A stretch of 64,000 nt of DNA from Paraburkholderia piptadeniae (GCF_900007165.1 NZ_CYGY02000096.1:1-64000), one strand, 5' to 3'; positions 26,963-36,180 are shown, counted from the stretch's first letter. Translations and numbers: made by a program. Notes: a model not told the origin generated them from the sequence alone.

Positions 26963-27736
26963 TCAGTTACGGCCAGCCATCACACCGCCGTCGACGTCCC
27001 AGATGGCGCCGGTTACCCAGCTTGCCTTGTCCGAGAGCAGGAAGGTGACCGCTTCGGCGACATCCTGCGGCGTGCCCACGCGGCCGATGGGATGAAAGCT
27101 ATTGAAACCCTGCAGCGCGCTGTGCACTTCTGCCTTCGGAATGAAGCCTTCGTAGATTGGCGTCTGGACTACTGCTGGCGACACTGCATTGACCCGGATG
27201 TGCTTGGGTGCCAGTTCCATTGCGAGGTGCTGAGTCAGCGAATGCAGACCAGCCTTGGCCATGGAGTATGCGGACGACGGGGTTGCTGCGATGGCTTGCT
27301 TTGCCCACATTGAGCCGATATTTACAATCGCGCCGGGGCGAGCCCTGGCGACCAGGTTGGCGGCGACTTTCTGCGTGATGAAGAAAAACGCCTTGTTCAG
27401 CTTCATGTACTGATCATAGTCTGCGTCCTGATGCTCCAGGAACGGCTTGGGAAAGAAGATTCCGGCCGCATTGACGAGCAGATCGATATCCGGGTACTGC
27501 TCGTCGATCGCCTTGAGCAGAGCGGCCAGCCCGTCGTTGCTCGATAGGTCGGCCATCAATAGCGTTACCTGGCCCAATGTGGCCAATTCCTTGCGCGCCT
27601 CTTCGGCCTTGTCCGCGCGGTGGCCCACAATTACCGCGCTGCCGCCTTCGGCGAGAACCATACGGGCCGTCTCCAGCCCCATTCCGCTGGTGCCGCCGAC
27701 GACCAGCAGTTTCTTGCCCTTGAATTGATTGCTCAT
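26963..27736 (-). CDS. SDR family oxidoreductase (copy 1)
   Basis: A 257-residue classical short-chain dehydrogenase. The TGxxxGxG-like motif appears as VVGGTSGMGLETARMVLAEG. The substrate-site NAAG is in LLVNAAGIFFPKPFL, the catalytic Ser region is NIGSMWAKQAIA, and the YxxxK is YSMAKAG. The C-terminus ends WDVDGGVMAGRN. GGAGG precedes the ATG. A near-identical paralogue lies at 50688-51461. Both have the same conserved upstream element (here at 28010-28049), so they are probably co-regulated. The substrate is unknown. Confidence 0.93.
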   Translation of the reverse strand: MSNQFKGKKLLVVGGTSGMGLETARMVLAEGGSAVIVGHRADKAEEARKELATLGQVTLLMADLSSNDGLAALLKAIDEQYPDIDLLVNAAGIFFPKPFLEHQDADYDQYMKLNKAFFFITQKVAANLVARARPGAIVNIGSMWAKQAIAATPSSAYSMAKAGLHSLTQHLAMELAPKHIRVNAVSPAVVQTPIYEGFIPKAEVHSALQGFNSFHPIGRVGTPQDVAEAVTFLLSDKASWVTGAIWDVDGGVMAGRN

Positions 27737-28009
27737 TTGAAATGCCTCCGCCCGCTACTTGGCAGGCTTAAGTTTGAATGAATTGGACTCGCGCTCACGG
27801 CCGGGAAGAAACGGATCTCAGTTGCGCCGATGCGACGGAGCCGCAACGTTCGAACGACCGCTACCTCTTTTCTCACTTGGCAAGGACACTATCAAAGCCA
27901 ACAACAACTAGAAGCAAAACTAGTCGCAGTCGTGCATCGGACGTCGGTCCAGGAACAGGCCTCACCATCGTCGACCCAGTGCGGATTCTTCGCTGAATTG
28001 TTCTTGTGG

Positions 28010-28049
28010 GCAAATGAGATAAAGTGTGTCGAATTGACAGAAAAACTTT
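28010..28049 (+). promoter_or_regulatory. Conserved upstream element, copy a
   Basis: GCAAATGAGAT at 28010-28020, then 15 bp, then GACAGAAAAACTTT at 28036-28049. The same two blocks with exactly 15 bp between them occur at four other promoters in the window. It reads away from the SDR gene (start 27736) and towards the LysR gene (start 28231), so the LysR protein is a candidate binder. Confidence 0.75.
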
Positions 28050-28230
28050 CTATTGCGGGCGCCACAGAAAGCGATATCCTGTGCTCAAACTGCAACGTCG
28101 GATCTGAAGTGCCTCCATAGGGCGAATACTATGACGCACTGGTCCCGCACGGAAACGTCAGTAGAGACGTGCCCTGGGATAGTCCTCGGGCCCTTTTTAC
28201 CCTTGAACTCCCAATGAAGTTTATCTTTGC

Positions 28231-29148
28231 ATGAAGGGTCCCGTACATCTCAATGCGCTTCGAGCGTTTGAAGCGAGCGCTCGGCACCAAAGCTTCTCGT
28301 CTGCGGCAGCGGAACTGAACGTGACGCCTGCGGCAGTGGGTCAATTGGTTCGCTCGCTCGAAGAGTGGCTCGGTACACCATTATTTCATAGAGGAACAAG
28401 CGGCCGTTCCCGCCTCATTCCGACCGAGACGGCGGAGCGTGCGTTGCCTGATATTCGCGCAGGGTTTGATCGGCTTTCACTCGGATTGGATCGCTTGCGC
28501 GAAGGCTCCAGGAACGGTGTGTTGACGGTCGCGGTTAGTCCATCGTTTGCGGGGAAGTGGCTGATGCCGCGGATAGAGCGGTTTCACGAAATGTGGCCGG
28601 AGACCGACGTTCGGCTCGACACGAACCTCAAGCTGGTCGACTTCACCGCTCAGGGCATCGATATCGGTGTGCGGTATGGGCGCGGCTCCTGGCCAGGCCT
28701 CGTGGCGGAAAAGCTGATGGACGAGCAAGTCTACGTCGTTTGCTCTCCCGCATGGCTCGCCAAAAACGGCAAGCTCAGGACACCCACTGACCTCGCCGGC
28801 AAAGCACTGATACACGATCTGTCGGTCGATACCCACCTCGGATTCGCATCGTGGAGCGACTGGCTTAAGCGGGCGGGAGTAGAGAACGTCGATGCGAGGC
28901 GGGGGATGCGGATCAATAACTCGGCCGCAGTGTTGCAAGCAGTGGTGGACGGTCATGGCGTAGCGCTGGCGCGGAGCGTCTTGGCCCGCGACGATCTGGC
29001 CGCCGGCCGGCTGGTCCAATTGTTCCCAAAGGTAAAGTGGACCTCCGAACTGGCTTACTACATCGTTTACCGCGGAGAGTGCTCGTCTCTGCCCAAGCTT
29101 GTGGCATTCCGCGAATGGTTAATCCAGGAGGCGGCATCGGCACAGTAA
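28231..29148 (+). CDS. LysR family regulator, GcvA-like
   Basis: 305 residues. The opening HLNALRAFEASARHQSFSSA and NVTPAAVGQLVRSLEEWLGT (HTH) is the GcvA/AmpR-type start. The effector domain has LTVAVSPSFAGKWLMPRIER and IDIGVRYGRGSWPGL. It is divergent from the SDR gene and convergent with the six-gene oxidoreductase cluster. Conserved element a lies in its upstream region and element c before the cluster, so it is my leading candidate for the regulator of that set (inference). Confidence 0.93.
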   Translation: MKGPVHLNALRAFEASARHQSFSSAAAELNVTPAAVGQLVRSLEEWLGTPLFHRGTSGRSRLIPTETAERALPDIRAGFDRLSLGLDRLREGSRNGVLTVAVSPSFAGKWLMPRIERFHEMWPETDVRLDTNLKLVDFTAQGIDIGVRYGRGSWPGLVAEKLMDEQVYVVCSPAWLAKNGKLRTPTDLAGKALIHDLSVDTHLGFASWSDWLKRAGVENVDARRGMRINNSAAVLQAVVDGHGVALARSVLARDDLAAGRLVQLFPKVKWTSELAYYIVYRGECSSLPKLVAFREWLIQEAASAQ

Positions 29149-29177
29149 TCGGTCATTGCCTCGCGTCGTAGAGCCGA

Positions 29178-30407
29178 TCAACTGACGACGCTGCGCCGGT
29201 ATGCTGTCGCCGAGACGATCAGAGCAAACATCGCCAACGCAAGAGGAATGAATGACAACGAGAGCACCATGTTCCAGCCATATGAGGTCAGGAGACCGCC
29301 CGACAGCAAGGAGCCGAAGGTCATCGTCCCGAAGACAATGAAGTCGTTGAGCGACTGCACGCGGGCCTTTTCTTCCGGTCTATGGCATTCGAGTACGAGA
29401 GCCGACGCCCCCACGAAGCCGAAGTTCCACCCTACGCCGAGCAGAATTAACGTGAGCCAGAAATGCGCGACATCGACGCCCGCCAACCCGACGACGGCGG
29501 AAAGAGCGATGAGTATCAGGCCCGTCATAACAACCTTTTGTGCCCCGAAGCGCGTGATCAAACGCCCGGTAAAGAAGCTGGGACCATACATCGCGATGAT
29601 GTGCCATTGAATCCCAAGGTTGGACGACGTCTGCGGCAGGCCACACATTTGCATCGCAAGTGGTGCCGCCGTCATGAGGAAGTTCATCAGCAGGTATGAG
29701 ACGGTTGCGCAGACAACTGCGGTCACAAACCTGGACTGGCGAGCGATGATGCTGATTGGACGGCCACCGGGCGCCGCCGTCGTCGAAGTCTTTGGAAGAC
29801 GCACACCAAAAAGGATAAGTGCCGATATTGCGGCGACGGCTGCTTGCGCCAAGAATGTCGCAGCGAACGCATGAGGCGCCCACAAGTTCACGGTGTAGGT
29901 GACGAGTTGCGGGCCAATCACGCCCGCGAAGACACCGCCGGCCATGACGAACGATAGTGCACGCGGACGCCGCTCTGACTGGACGCAATCCGCGGCCGCG
30001 AAGCGGAAGGACAAGACCACCGCGGCGTAGGCCCCGCCGAAGAAGGTTGCTGCGCAAAAGAGCCAGAAAGCGCTCACTACTACCGCCAAAGCTGCAAGCA
30101 AGCCGGCAAGCATGCCGCATCCTGTGCCGGTCAGAAAGGCTGTCCGGCGGCCATAGCGCTGCGCGATGGCGCCGCTGGGTAGCGAGCAAGCCGCCATCCC
30201 CACTACGAAGATGGAGATAGGGAGTGTCGCCAGCGCGTGACTCGGGGCAAGCGCATTCCCGACGATTGCGCCCGTCGAGTAGATAATCGCCGAGTTCGCG
30301 CCGGCAAATGCCTGCGCGACGGTGAGCCTTGTGATATTGCCTTTCGCGTGAACGTAAGAGGACGACAATGGCGACGTGGTCGGGGGGGAGGATTGGCCGT
30401 GTGGCAT
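29178..30407 (-). CDS. MFS transporter
   Basis: 409 residues with about 12 hydrophobic helices. An MFS motif A-like loop follows TM2 (GAIAQRYGRRTAFLTG). It resembles drug/metabolite exporters of the UMF23-type and YcaD-like groups. It is the last gene of the leftward cluster, separated from the dehydrogenase by 139 bp, so it may be co-transcribed or have its own promoter. The likely role is export or import of the cluster's substrate. Confidence 0.88.
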   Translation of the reverse strand: MPHGQSSPPTTSPLSSSYVHAKGNITRLTVAQAFAGANSAIIYSTGAIVGNALAPSHALATLPISIFVVGMAACSLPSGAIAQRYGRRTAFLTGTGCGMLAGLLAALAVVVSAFWLFCAATFFGGAYAAVVLSFRFAAADCVQSERRPRALSFVMAGGVFAGVIGPQLVTYTVNLWAPHAFAATFLAQAAVAAISALILFGVRLPKTSTTAAPGGRPISIIARQSRFVTAVVCATVSYLLMNFLMTAAPLAMQMCGLPQTSSNLGIQWHIIAMYGPSFFTGRLITRFGAQKVVMTGLILIALSAVVGLAGVDVAHFWLTLILLGVGWNFGFVGASALVLECHRPEEKARVQSLNDFIVFGTMTFGSLLSGGLLTSYGWNMVLSLSFIPLALAMFALIVSATAYRRSVVS

Positions 30408-30546
30408 AGGTTCGGTCTAGATTGCCCGGACTGGCGAGCGTTGCGAAGCGAAGAAGCATCGGCTATGTTCGGCGACCGCTGGGCTAGAACCCCGGCTCAG
30501 CGGTCGGCATCGCGATTATGGGTGGTGCCCACTAACATGCGTTTTT

Positions 30547-31563
30547 CTATCGCATGACTAAGACCATCCTGAACTTGACATCGCCGCTCTTCACTTTCTC
30601 ATAGGCGGCAAGCGCGTTTTCCAGTGGCATGGTTTCGATCATTGGCCGAACGTCGGTCAGCGCGCTGAAATTCAGCGCTTTTTCGTTCTCGTAGGGAGTG
30701 CCTGTCATTGACCCGATGACACTCTTTTCTCCGGAGACCAGTTGGCCGCTTGCGACTGGTAACGGATCTTTGCCCACGCCCAGCACGATCAATCTGCCCT
30801 GTGGGGCGAGGCCCGCAATGCACGCGGATACAGTGGCGGCGTGGCCTATCGTCGTGACGATAGCTTGCGCGCCTCCCATCTCCTGGAGTTTGGCAGCGGC
30901 GTCGTCTTCATTCGTGTCGATATAGACATGCGCGCCCAGTGCCAATGCATCGTCGACAATCTCCCTCCCGCGGCCGATGGCTACGACCTTGAAGCCCATT
31001 TTTCGCGCGTATTGCAACGCCATGTGCCCAAGCCCACCGATGCCCAGCACGGCCACGAGATCACCCGCTTCGGCCCCTGACTTCTTGAGTGCATTGAAGG
31101 TGGCAAGGCCCGCACACAAGATGGGCGCCGCCTCTTCGGAGTCGAGTTCGTCGGGAATCGAAACCAAGCCAGTGCTGCGAGCGATCATCACTTCGGCGTA
31201 GCCGCCATCGGTCGTTACGCCAACGACCGGCTGATTCCGACAAAGTTGGAATTCCCCGCGTCGACACTGGTCGCATTCGTTGCAATGGCCGCCGAGGCGG
31301 CCGACGCCTACGCGCTGCCCCATCTTCCATATCGTTGGTACTGCCGCCCCGATGGCAGCAATTCGTCCGATCACTTCATGTCCTGGCACGCGCGGCTTCG
31401 ATTTGGGATCGGCTCGGTCGATCTGGCCGATGTCGGCGCCGCAAATTCCGCATACCTCCACCTCGATCAAAACTTCGCCCGCTCCTGGAGTGGGTCTCGG
31501 TCGTTCGACCAGTTCAAGAAATCCAGGCCGGCTCAACTGCATTGCTCGATATGTGCTGTTCAT
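30547..31563 (-). CDS. Zinc-dependent alcohol dehydrogenase
   Basis: 338 residues of the MDR superfamily. The catalytic zinc site is in EVCGICGADIGQ and PGHEVIGRIAA. The structural zinc cluster is CNECDQCRRGEFQLC. The cofactor motif is VAVLGIGGLGHMALQYA followed by GRGREIVDDAL; the Arg there may favour NADPH. It follows the flavin amine oxidase gene by 56 bp in the cluster and could oxidise or reduce the aldehyde formed by it (inference). Confidence 0.92.
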   Translation of the reverse strand: MNSTYRAMQLSRPGFLELVERPRPTPGAGEVLIEVEVCGICGADIGQIDRADPKSKPRVPGHEVIGRIAAIGAAVPTIWKMGQRVGVGRLGGHCNECDQCRRGEFQLCRNQPVVGVTTDGGYAEVMIARSTGLVSIPDELDSEEAAPILCAGLATFNALKKSGAEAGDLVAVLGIGGLGHMALQYARKMGFKVVAIGRGREIVDDALALGAHVYIDTNEDDAAAKLQEMGGAQAIVTTIGHAATVSACIAGLAPQGRLIVLGVGKDPLPVASGQLVSGEKSVIGSMTGTPYENEKALNFSALTDVRPMIETMPLENALAAYEKVKSGDVKFRMVLVMR

Positions 31564-31619
31564 GCTCGTGTCTCAAAGAGTAGGGGGATTAGACGATTCC
31601 TGGTTGCGACGCCCGGCTA

Positions 31620-32774
31620 TTACACTCCGACGCCCCAACCGTTTACTGCCGCGGTACGGATTGCCTCGCGTACGCCGATGGTTGCGGCATCGATGGCGCC
31701 TGCCACATAACCAGGAAACCGAACTGACCATTCGCTGGCTATTCCCACCAGACGTCCATGCCACGGTGACGACGTGACGGTCGCCTGCGGCGCCGCGCCA
31801 TGTCCTGCTGCGCCTTCGAGGTCGACCGCCGTCGCGGTCAGAGGATCGGCGGCCCAGTCTTTGATCAGCTCCGCTTTAGGCTGCTCAGCCTCTGCGCCAA
31901 ACATGCGCTTGAACTGCGCTCGACAGTGGAGCAGTAATTCTTGCTCCGGCACACGCTTGCGCGTGTGGGCGGGAACGCCGAAGAAGCCGAACAGTGCGGC
32001 GCTGCCGCCCGGCATCGAGGCATCGTGGACTTCTGCGAGCGGTCCCACAGCGCTACGGGCTTCGCCGGAAAGTCCTCGATCGCGCCAGAATGGCCTGTCG
32101 TAGACAGCGACATATTTGGCGTGCGATGCCATCCAGGTAGCCGTATTGCTCCAGGCGCGCGAGATCGAATCCGGCAATGGCGGCGTGAAGTCGATCGCGG
32201 ATGTCGCCAAGCGTGGGGGGACGGCAAGCAACACGAATTGCACGCGGTAAGTGATAAGCCGTTCGCGCGAATCCTCAGCATCGACTTCGATTTGTTGACC
32301 GCTATGGCGGACGCGCTTGACGCTGTGACCGACAGAGAGGCGGTCCTGCGGGAGCTTTTTGCACAGGGCCGCTACCAGTGCGTTCATCCCACCCACCAGA
32401 CGCATCGACCGGGGCGATGCAGCGTGGCCGGAGTGGACCCGCAAAGGCCCCTCGTTTGACGATCGCTCGATAATCATGCTGCCGACGTCATGCTGTTCGA
32501 ACCGTTCAAGTTCTAGACTGCTGACGAGACGATCGAACTGAGGCTGAAACTCGGGCCAGAACCACGTTGGCCCTAAGTCAAAGCGGTCGAAGGTATCGGA
32601 TGTATCTTGGCCTGATTCATCCATTCCGGCGGGCGACACGGAAAGAATGCGACCGCCAAACGTGGAGCGTGCTTCCAGCAACACGTAGTCTTCGATGCCC
32701 TGTTGCTCGAGAAGAAGAGCCGCATACAGACCGCTTAGTCCACCCCCGATAATGGCGATGCGCGCTGCTCTCAT
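31620..32774 (-). CDS. Flavin-containing amine oxidoreductase
   Basis: 384 residues. The N-terminal FAD-binding motif is IAIIGGGLSGLYAALLLE, followed by YVLLEARSTFGGRI. The C-terminal FAD motif is LVGIASEWSVRFPGYVAGAI. This is the layout of flavin monoamine oxidases, which deaminate primary amines to aldehydes, ammonia and H2O2. No signal peptide. It overlaps closely with the cupin gene upstream (2-bp gap), indicating an operon. Confidence 0.9.
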   Translation of the reverse strand: MRAARIAIIGGGLSGLYAALLLEQQGIEDYVLLEARSTFGGRILSVSPAGMDESGQDTSDTFDRFDLGPTWFWPEFQPQFDRLVSSLELERFEQHDVGSMIIERSSNEGPLRVHSGHAASPRSMRLVGGMNALVAALCKKLPQDRLSVGHSVKRVRHSGQQIEVDAEDSRERLITYRVQFVLLAVPPRLATSAIDFTPPLPDSISRAWSNTATWMASHAKYVAVYDRPFWRDRGLSGEARSAVGPLAEVHDASMPGGSAALFGFFGVPAHTRKRVPEQELLLHCRAQFKRMFGAEAEQPKAELIKDWAADPLTATAVDLEGAAGHGAAPQATVTSSPWHGRLVGIASEWSVRFPGYVAGAIDAATIGVREAIRTAAVNGWGVGV

Positions 32775-32776
32775 GC

Positions 32777-33445
32777 CTATGCCTCCGCGGCCCGATTAGC
32801 CAGGTGACCGGTCTTGAGGTAGCAGGTCGCTCCTTGTGGGCCGGCGACGATCTCGGGATACTTACCCACGGGTAATCGTACCCAACTGCCCCGATCACAG
32901 GGCCGTTTCCCAACTACTAGATTTCCGGCCAATACCAGCAATTCGGCGCCGTCTATCTGGCCGTCGAATAATGCTTCGCCTGCCGATAGGCGTTGCAGAC
33001 AAACTTGCTCGGTATCCGATGAGAACAGAGGACATACCTCGCGCCGACCTTGGCGCTGCCAGAATCCGGGATCGCGTGTGTCGATGCGAACTCGGTGGTG
33101 TTCTCCCGGGTGCATTTGCCGAAGCTTGACGAAAATGATCGCGCCCTCGGCGCTGGACGGCTGATGGATGGATCCTGGCGGGTTGCGCAGATACCAGCCG
33201 GCCGGATAGTGGTCGTCGCGCTCGGAGAACGTGCCGGACAGGACGAAGATCTCCTCTCCTCGCGGGTGCGCATGGCCGGGGAAGTGTGAACCGGCCGCAT
33301 ACCGCACGATGCTGGTTGCCCGGGCTTGTTCCTCGCCAATTCTGTCGAGTATCACGCGCTCGACGCCGCTCTGAGGGGAGGCGACCCAGTCGTAACGGTC
33401 TGGTGTGACGACGACTGGGCGCGAAAAATCTGCATTTACAAGCAT
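32777..33445 (-). CDS. Cupin protein, ChrR-like anti-sigma type fold
   Basis: 222 residues with two cupin halves. The first has a metal-binding pattern (HFPGHAHPRGEEIFVLSG, with later PPGSIHQ). The second half is LSAGEALFDGQIDGAELLVL. It resembles ChrR-type cupin domains but lacks the zinc-binding anti-sigma N-terminal domain, so a catalytic or sensor role is possible. Operon position lies between the AhpD-like gene and the amine oxidase. Confidence 0.85.
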   Translation of the reverse strand: MLVNADFSRPVVVTPDRYDWVASPQSGVERVILDRIGEEQARATSIVRYAAGSHFPGHAHPRGEEIFVLSGTFSERDDHYPAGWYLRNPPGSIHQPSSAEGAIIFVKLRQMHPGEHHRVRIDTRDPGFWQRQGRREVCPLFSSDTEQVCLQRLSAGEALFDGQIDGAELLVLAGNLVVGKRPCDRGSWVRLPVGKYPEIVAGPQGATCYLKTGHLANRAAEA

Positions 33446-33521
33446 GGATGTCTTACCGCAAACGCCGAAAATGAACGGCCGGCTTACCCACTATCGGCGG
33501 CCGACCGCGTACAGAGGTGAT

Positions 33522-33872
33522 TCAGGTATTCGTATTGACCAGTTGCGCGTGGGCTTCGAACACGTGCGCCGTGTAGACCAGGGCGGGTCCTGCGTTCATT
33601 GCGATGGCCACGCTCAGCGCTTCAGCAATTTCCTCGCGTGTCGCGCCCAGTTCGACGGCTTTCTTCGTATGCACCGAGATGCAACCGTCGCAGCGTGTGG
33701 TGACGGCCACGGCCAGCGAGATCAGTTCGTGAATCTTTGGGCCGAGCGTGCCGTTTTTTTCGGGCGAACTTTCGATCATGTGGAGGCCCTTCATCACTTC
33801 CGGGCTAAGCTCCGCGTAGTCTGCGACGCGCGCGAGCAAAGAAGCACGGTAGTCGTTCCAGTCATTCATCAT
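33522..33872 (-). CDS. Carboxymuconolactone decarboxylase-family (AhpD-like) protein
   Basis: 116 residues, one CMD domain. The redox-type motif CDGCISVHTKKAVELGATREE has the CxxC and His of AhpD-like proteins. Such small proteins are peroxidase-like or decarboxylases. Next to an H2O2-producing amine oxidase, a peroxide-handling role is plausible (inference). Confidence 0.92.
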   Translation of the reverse strand: MMNDWNDYRASLLARVADYAELSPEVMKGLHMIESSPEKNGTLGPKIHELISLAVAVTTRCDGCISVHTKKAVELGATREEIAEALSVAIAMNAGPALVYTAHVFEAHAQLVNTNT

Positions 33873-33936
33873 TTTGGTATCTTCCCAGAAGGTAATAAGA
33901 GGTTAGGTGCCAGCGCAGCACATTGCTGTATGGGGA

Positions 33937-34218
33937 TCAGGCGACTTGATAGATACGCACGTCCGGCGCTGCATCCAGCAGGGGTTTGAGCCCGCCGACG
34001 ACGTCCGCGGTGAACAACTCGCTCTGCAAGTAGGCATTCGCGTTCGCTTCGCTATCGAAACCGTGCATCACCTGCACGTCCTCATCGCGCACCAGCAGTT
34101 GCTTCGACTTCGCGCCGGCGATGGTGTTGAGGAAGGGGGCCTTGTATTTCTCGTAGACCCCCGCGGCAGCTGCCCGATTTGCATTTGCGACCTTGAGAAT
34201 AATCTGCAGATAGACCAT
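33937..34218 (-). CDS. Small hypothetical protein (monooxygenase/EthD-like fold?)
   Basis: 93 residues starting MVYLQIILKVANANRAAAAG, with AGGAG at good spacing before the ATG at 34218. A longer frame reaches 34293 but lacks a ribosome site. The size and the alternating strand-helix pattern with VMHGFDSEANANAYL suggest a ferredoxin-like dimeric alpha-beta barrel protein. It is first in the leftward operon, about 200 bp from conserved element c. Confidence 0.75.
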   Translation of the reverse strand: MVYLQIILKVANANRAAAAGVYEKYKAPFLNTIAGAKSKQLLVRDEDVQVMHGFDSEANANAYLQSELFTADVVGGLKPLLDAAPDVRIYQVA

Positions 34219-34425
34219 TTCGTTGCTCCTGTCCTGTTTATGCAATGGGTGACCTTCGTGTTCTGCGATTGCAGTGCAATGAATCGGCAGCACGACGCCG
34301 ATAAAGTCTGCCTACGGAAAACGATACATACCGATTCATATCGCGCCGAAGCGATGCTGGCTGCGTGTCCCTTCCGTAACGCTGCGTTTCGCTGAGGTGA
34401 ATTCTTCGCTGATTTATGGGGCGCC

Positions 34426-34465
34426 GCAAACGAGATTTAGTGTCGCTGATGGAAAGAAAAAATTT
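34426..34465 (+). promoter_or_regulatory. Conserved upstream element, copy c
   Basis: GCAAACGAGAT at 34426-34436, 15 bp, then GAAAGAAAAAATTT at 34452-34465. The flanks extend to a dyad, CCGCAAA against TTTGCGG. It lies 207 bp upstream of the first gene of the six-gene operon and reads away from it. Confidence 0.78.
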
Positions 34466-34545
34466 GCGGTGGTAGATTCGCCACCTCTCAGATCGCTCTC
34501 AGTTCCTGCCTGACAAAGTGTTTGTTGTAGTGGCGAATAGAAATG

Positions 34546-34740
34546 GTGCCGTGTGCGGCGATGGTTCGATGGCGACGCATGCGGCTATTGAGGGCGATCG
34601 AGTTGCTTGGCAGGAGGAGTGACCCAGTCCACAATGGAACTTAGATATGGCTCAACGTCAGCTTTTGTGTGCGGTTTTTCGGGCACCGATCCGCAAGCAC
34701 ATATGCGGCGGCGCGAAGAGCACGCGAGTGTTCGGTTGCC
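34546..34740 (+). pseudogene. AraC regulator relic
   Basis: MVRWRRRMRLLRAIELLG in one frame, then TMELRYGSTSAFV in another, then a third frame after GCGGTTTTTC. These match RRRMRLFRAIELLG and TAMELGYGSTSAFVYAF of the AraC gene at 21649-22482. At least two frameshifts are present and the N-terminal domain is gone. Confidence 0.85.
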
Positions 34741-34827
34741 ACCGAAGGCTCGCGCAAAACCTTCGGGGCCAGCGAGCGAGGATGAACCCAGCCGGCGCCG
34801 AATCAGTCCTCAGAGGAGGGTACCCCG

Positions 34828-35772
34828 CTAATGGGATGACCACGTTTTGATGAGCAGGCGGACCGTCCGTATCGCAAGGTAGCCAATGAACAGGTTGGCG
34901 CCGACGAATACGGGTATAGCCAGCAATTGCGCCGATCGCACGCCCGACTGCGCTAGCTTGAGGCTGCAGACCGTTGCGGCGGCGATACCGAACGTATAGG
35001 CCCAGTAGGCGGGGATAAAGGACTGCACGCCGAGCCACAATCCGAGGCGTAGGCCAAGCAGCAGTTGGAAAAGTCCGTAACCCCAGAGCATGAGAAGCCA
35101 GTGGTCCGTGCTACCAGGGGACAATGCCAGCCAAGCCATGGCGCAAACGACCGGCGGGGCGAACTGAATGCCAATGAGAGGGCGCTGACACGCGGGTATC
35201 GCTGTTGAATGCCATAGCCGATGGATTACCAGGGATTCGAGGGCCAACCATGAGAACAGTCCGGCACCTAAAAATAGCCAACCCCAGTCCGGGGACCCTA
35301 ACGAACCAAGCGCCGCTGCGCTAGTGAAGTTGCCGGCAACGGTCGGCAGATACAGGGTCGGCACCATGTCCTCCGAGTTCCTGCCGCCCTGCCATAGCGT
35401 GCCTGTGTGCCAGAGGGAGAAGCCCAGGTGCCATGCGATGCCGCTTATGGCTAGAAACCACGCCACGGTAATCGAGTATGGAAGGACTGCCATGGCAACG
35501 AGCAAAGTGGATACCGCCAACAACGCAGGCGTGCCTCCCTGCACAGGATGCAGGAACTCGGCTTTGACGGCTTCGAAGTTCCGGATGGCTTGCCACAAGT
35601 AGCCGATGGCGAGTATGGTCCAGACCAATCCCGCAATGGCCAGAAGCGCTTCGGCAACGGCGGGCGGGAGGTCCCATAGGCGTGCCGCCATGCGCCACGC
35701 CTGCCCGAGACCGGAGACACCCAGGACTGTGCCGAAGTGGGACGCCGGAATGTGAGTCCGGCATATCTGCAT
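34828..35772 (-). CDS. TehA-type SLAC1/voltage-dependent anion transporter
   Basis: About 314 residues with ten hydrophobic helices. The start IPASHFGTVLGVSGLGQAWR matches the N-terminal signature of TehA/SLAC1 family proteins. FSLWHTGTLWQGGRNSEDMV, PTLYLPTVAGNFTSA and SWLALESLVIHRLW are also family-like. The open frame extends to 35949, but that part overlaps copZ in another frame, so I start at the ATG at 35772. It follows copZ1 by 80 bp and is probably driven by the same copper promoter. Confidence 0.88.
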   Translation of the reverse strand: MQICRTHIPASHFGTVLGVSGLGQAWRMAARLWDLPPAVAEALLAIAGLVWTILAIGYLWQAIRNFEAVKAEFLHPVQGGTPALLAVSTLLVAMAVLPYSITVAWFLAISGIAWHLGFSLWHTGTLWQGGRNSEDMVPTLYLPTVAGNFTSAAALGSLGSPDWGWLFLGAGLFSWLALESLVIHRLWHSTAIPACQRPLIGIQFAPPVVCAMAWLALSPGSTDHWLLMLWGYGLFQLLLGLRLGLWLGVQSFIPAYWAYTFGIAAATVCSLKLAQSGVRSAQLLAIPVFVGANLFIGYLAIRTVRLLIKTWSSH

Positions 35773-35851
35773 AAGGCGTGTCGTCGTCGGCGTCGCCGTA
35801 TCGCAATGATGGTGTTCATCGCGAGAGGGCGACGCTGTGAGCGAGCAAACC

Positions 35852-36109
35852 TTATTGCTGTTGTCCACAGCAGCTCTTCGCCTGAGTGCAGGCGTTGGCG
35901 TTCGCATCATCGATCCGCACGGGCGTGTAACCGGCATCCGCAATGGCATCCTGCAGCTCGTTTGGATCGGCGTCGGTCGATTCGATCGTCACCAGGTGCT
36001 TGGCCGGGTCGACGGTGAACTTGGCATCGTTGTCCACGGCCTTCAGCGCTTTCGTGATCAAGCTGACGCAGTGACCGCAAGTCATGTCATTTACTTCAAA
36101 GGCAATCAT
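35852..36109 (-). CDS. copZ: CopZ-like copper chaperone (copy 1)
   Basis: 85 residues, one HMA domain with the metal motif MTCGHC near the N-terminus (FEVNDMTCGHCVSLITKALK) and a C-terminal Cys pair (SCCGQQQ). It carries Cu(I) in the cytosol to the ATPase or regulator. It lies behind a CueR-type promoter at 36148-36180. About 85% identical to the copy at 42712-42969, including the upstream DNA. Confidence 0.95.
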   Translation of the reverse strand: MIAFEVNDMTCGHCVSLITKALKAVDNDAKFTVDPAKHLVTIESTDADPNELQDAIADAGYTPVRIDDANANACTQAKSCCGQQQ

Positions 36110-36147
36110 GAGATTTCTCCTACAGGGGTTTGTCGATGAGACGTTGG

Positions 36148-36180
36148 AACTATCCGGCTTCCAATCATCGGAATGTCAAG
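36148..36180 (-). promoter_or_regulatory. CueR-type promoter of copZ1
   Basis: On the minus strand: TTGACA (-35), a 19-bp spacer with a TTCCGATGATTGGAA dyad, then GATAGT (-10). The long 19-bp spacer with a central dyad is the hallmark of MerR-family activated promoters. Confidence 0.85.

Noticed and set aside
35773..35949. N-terminal extension of the TehA-like protein
   Set aside because: Overlaps copZ in another frame and reads as its shadow; the family start matches ATG 35772.
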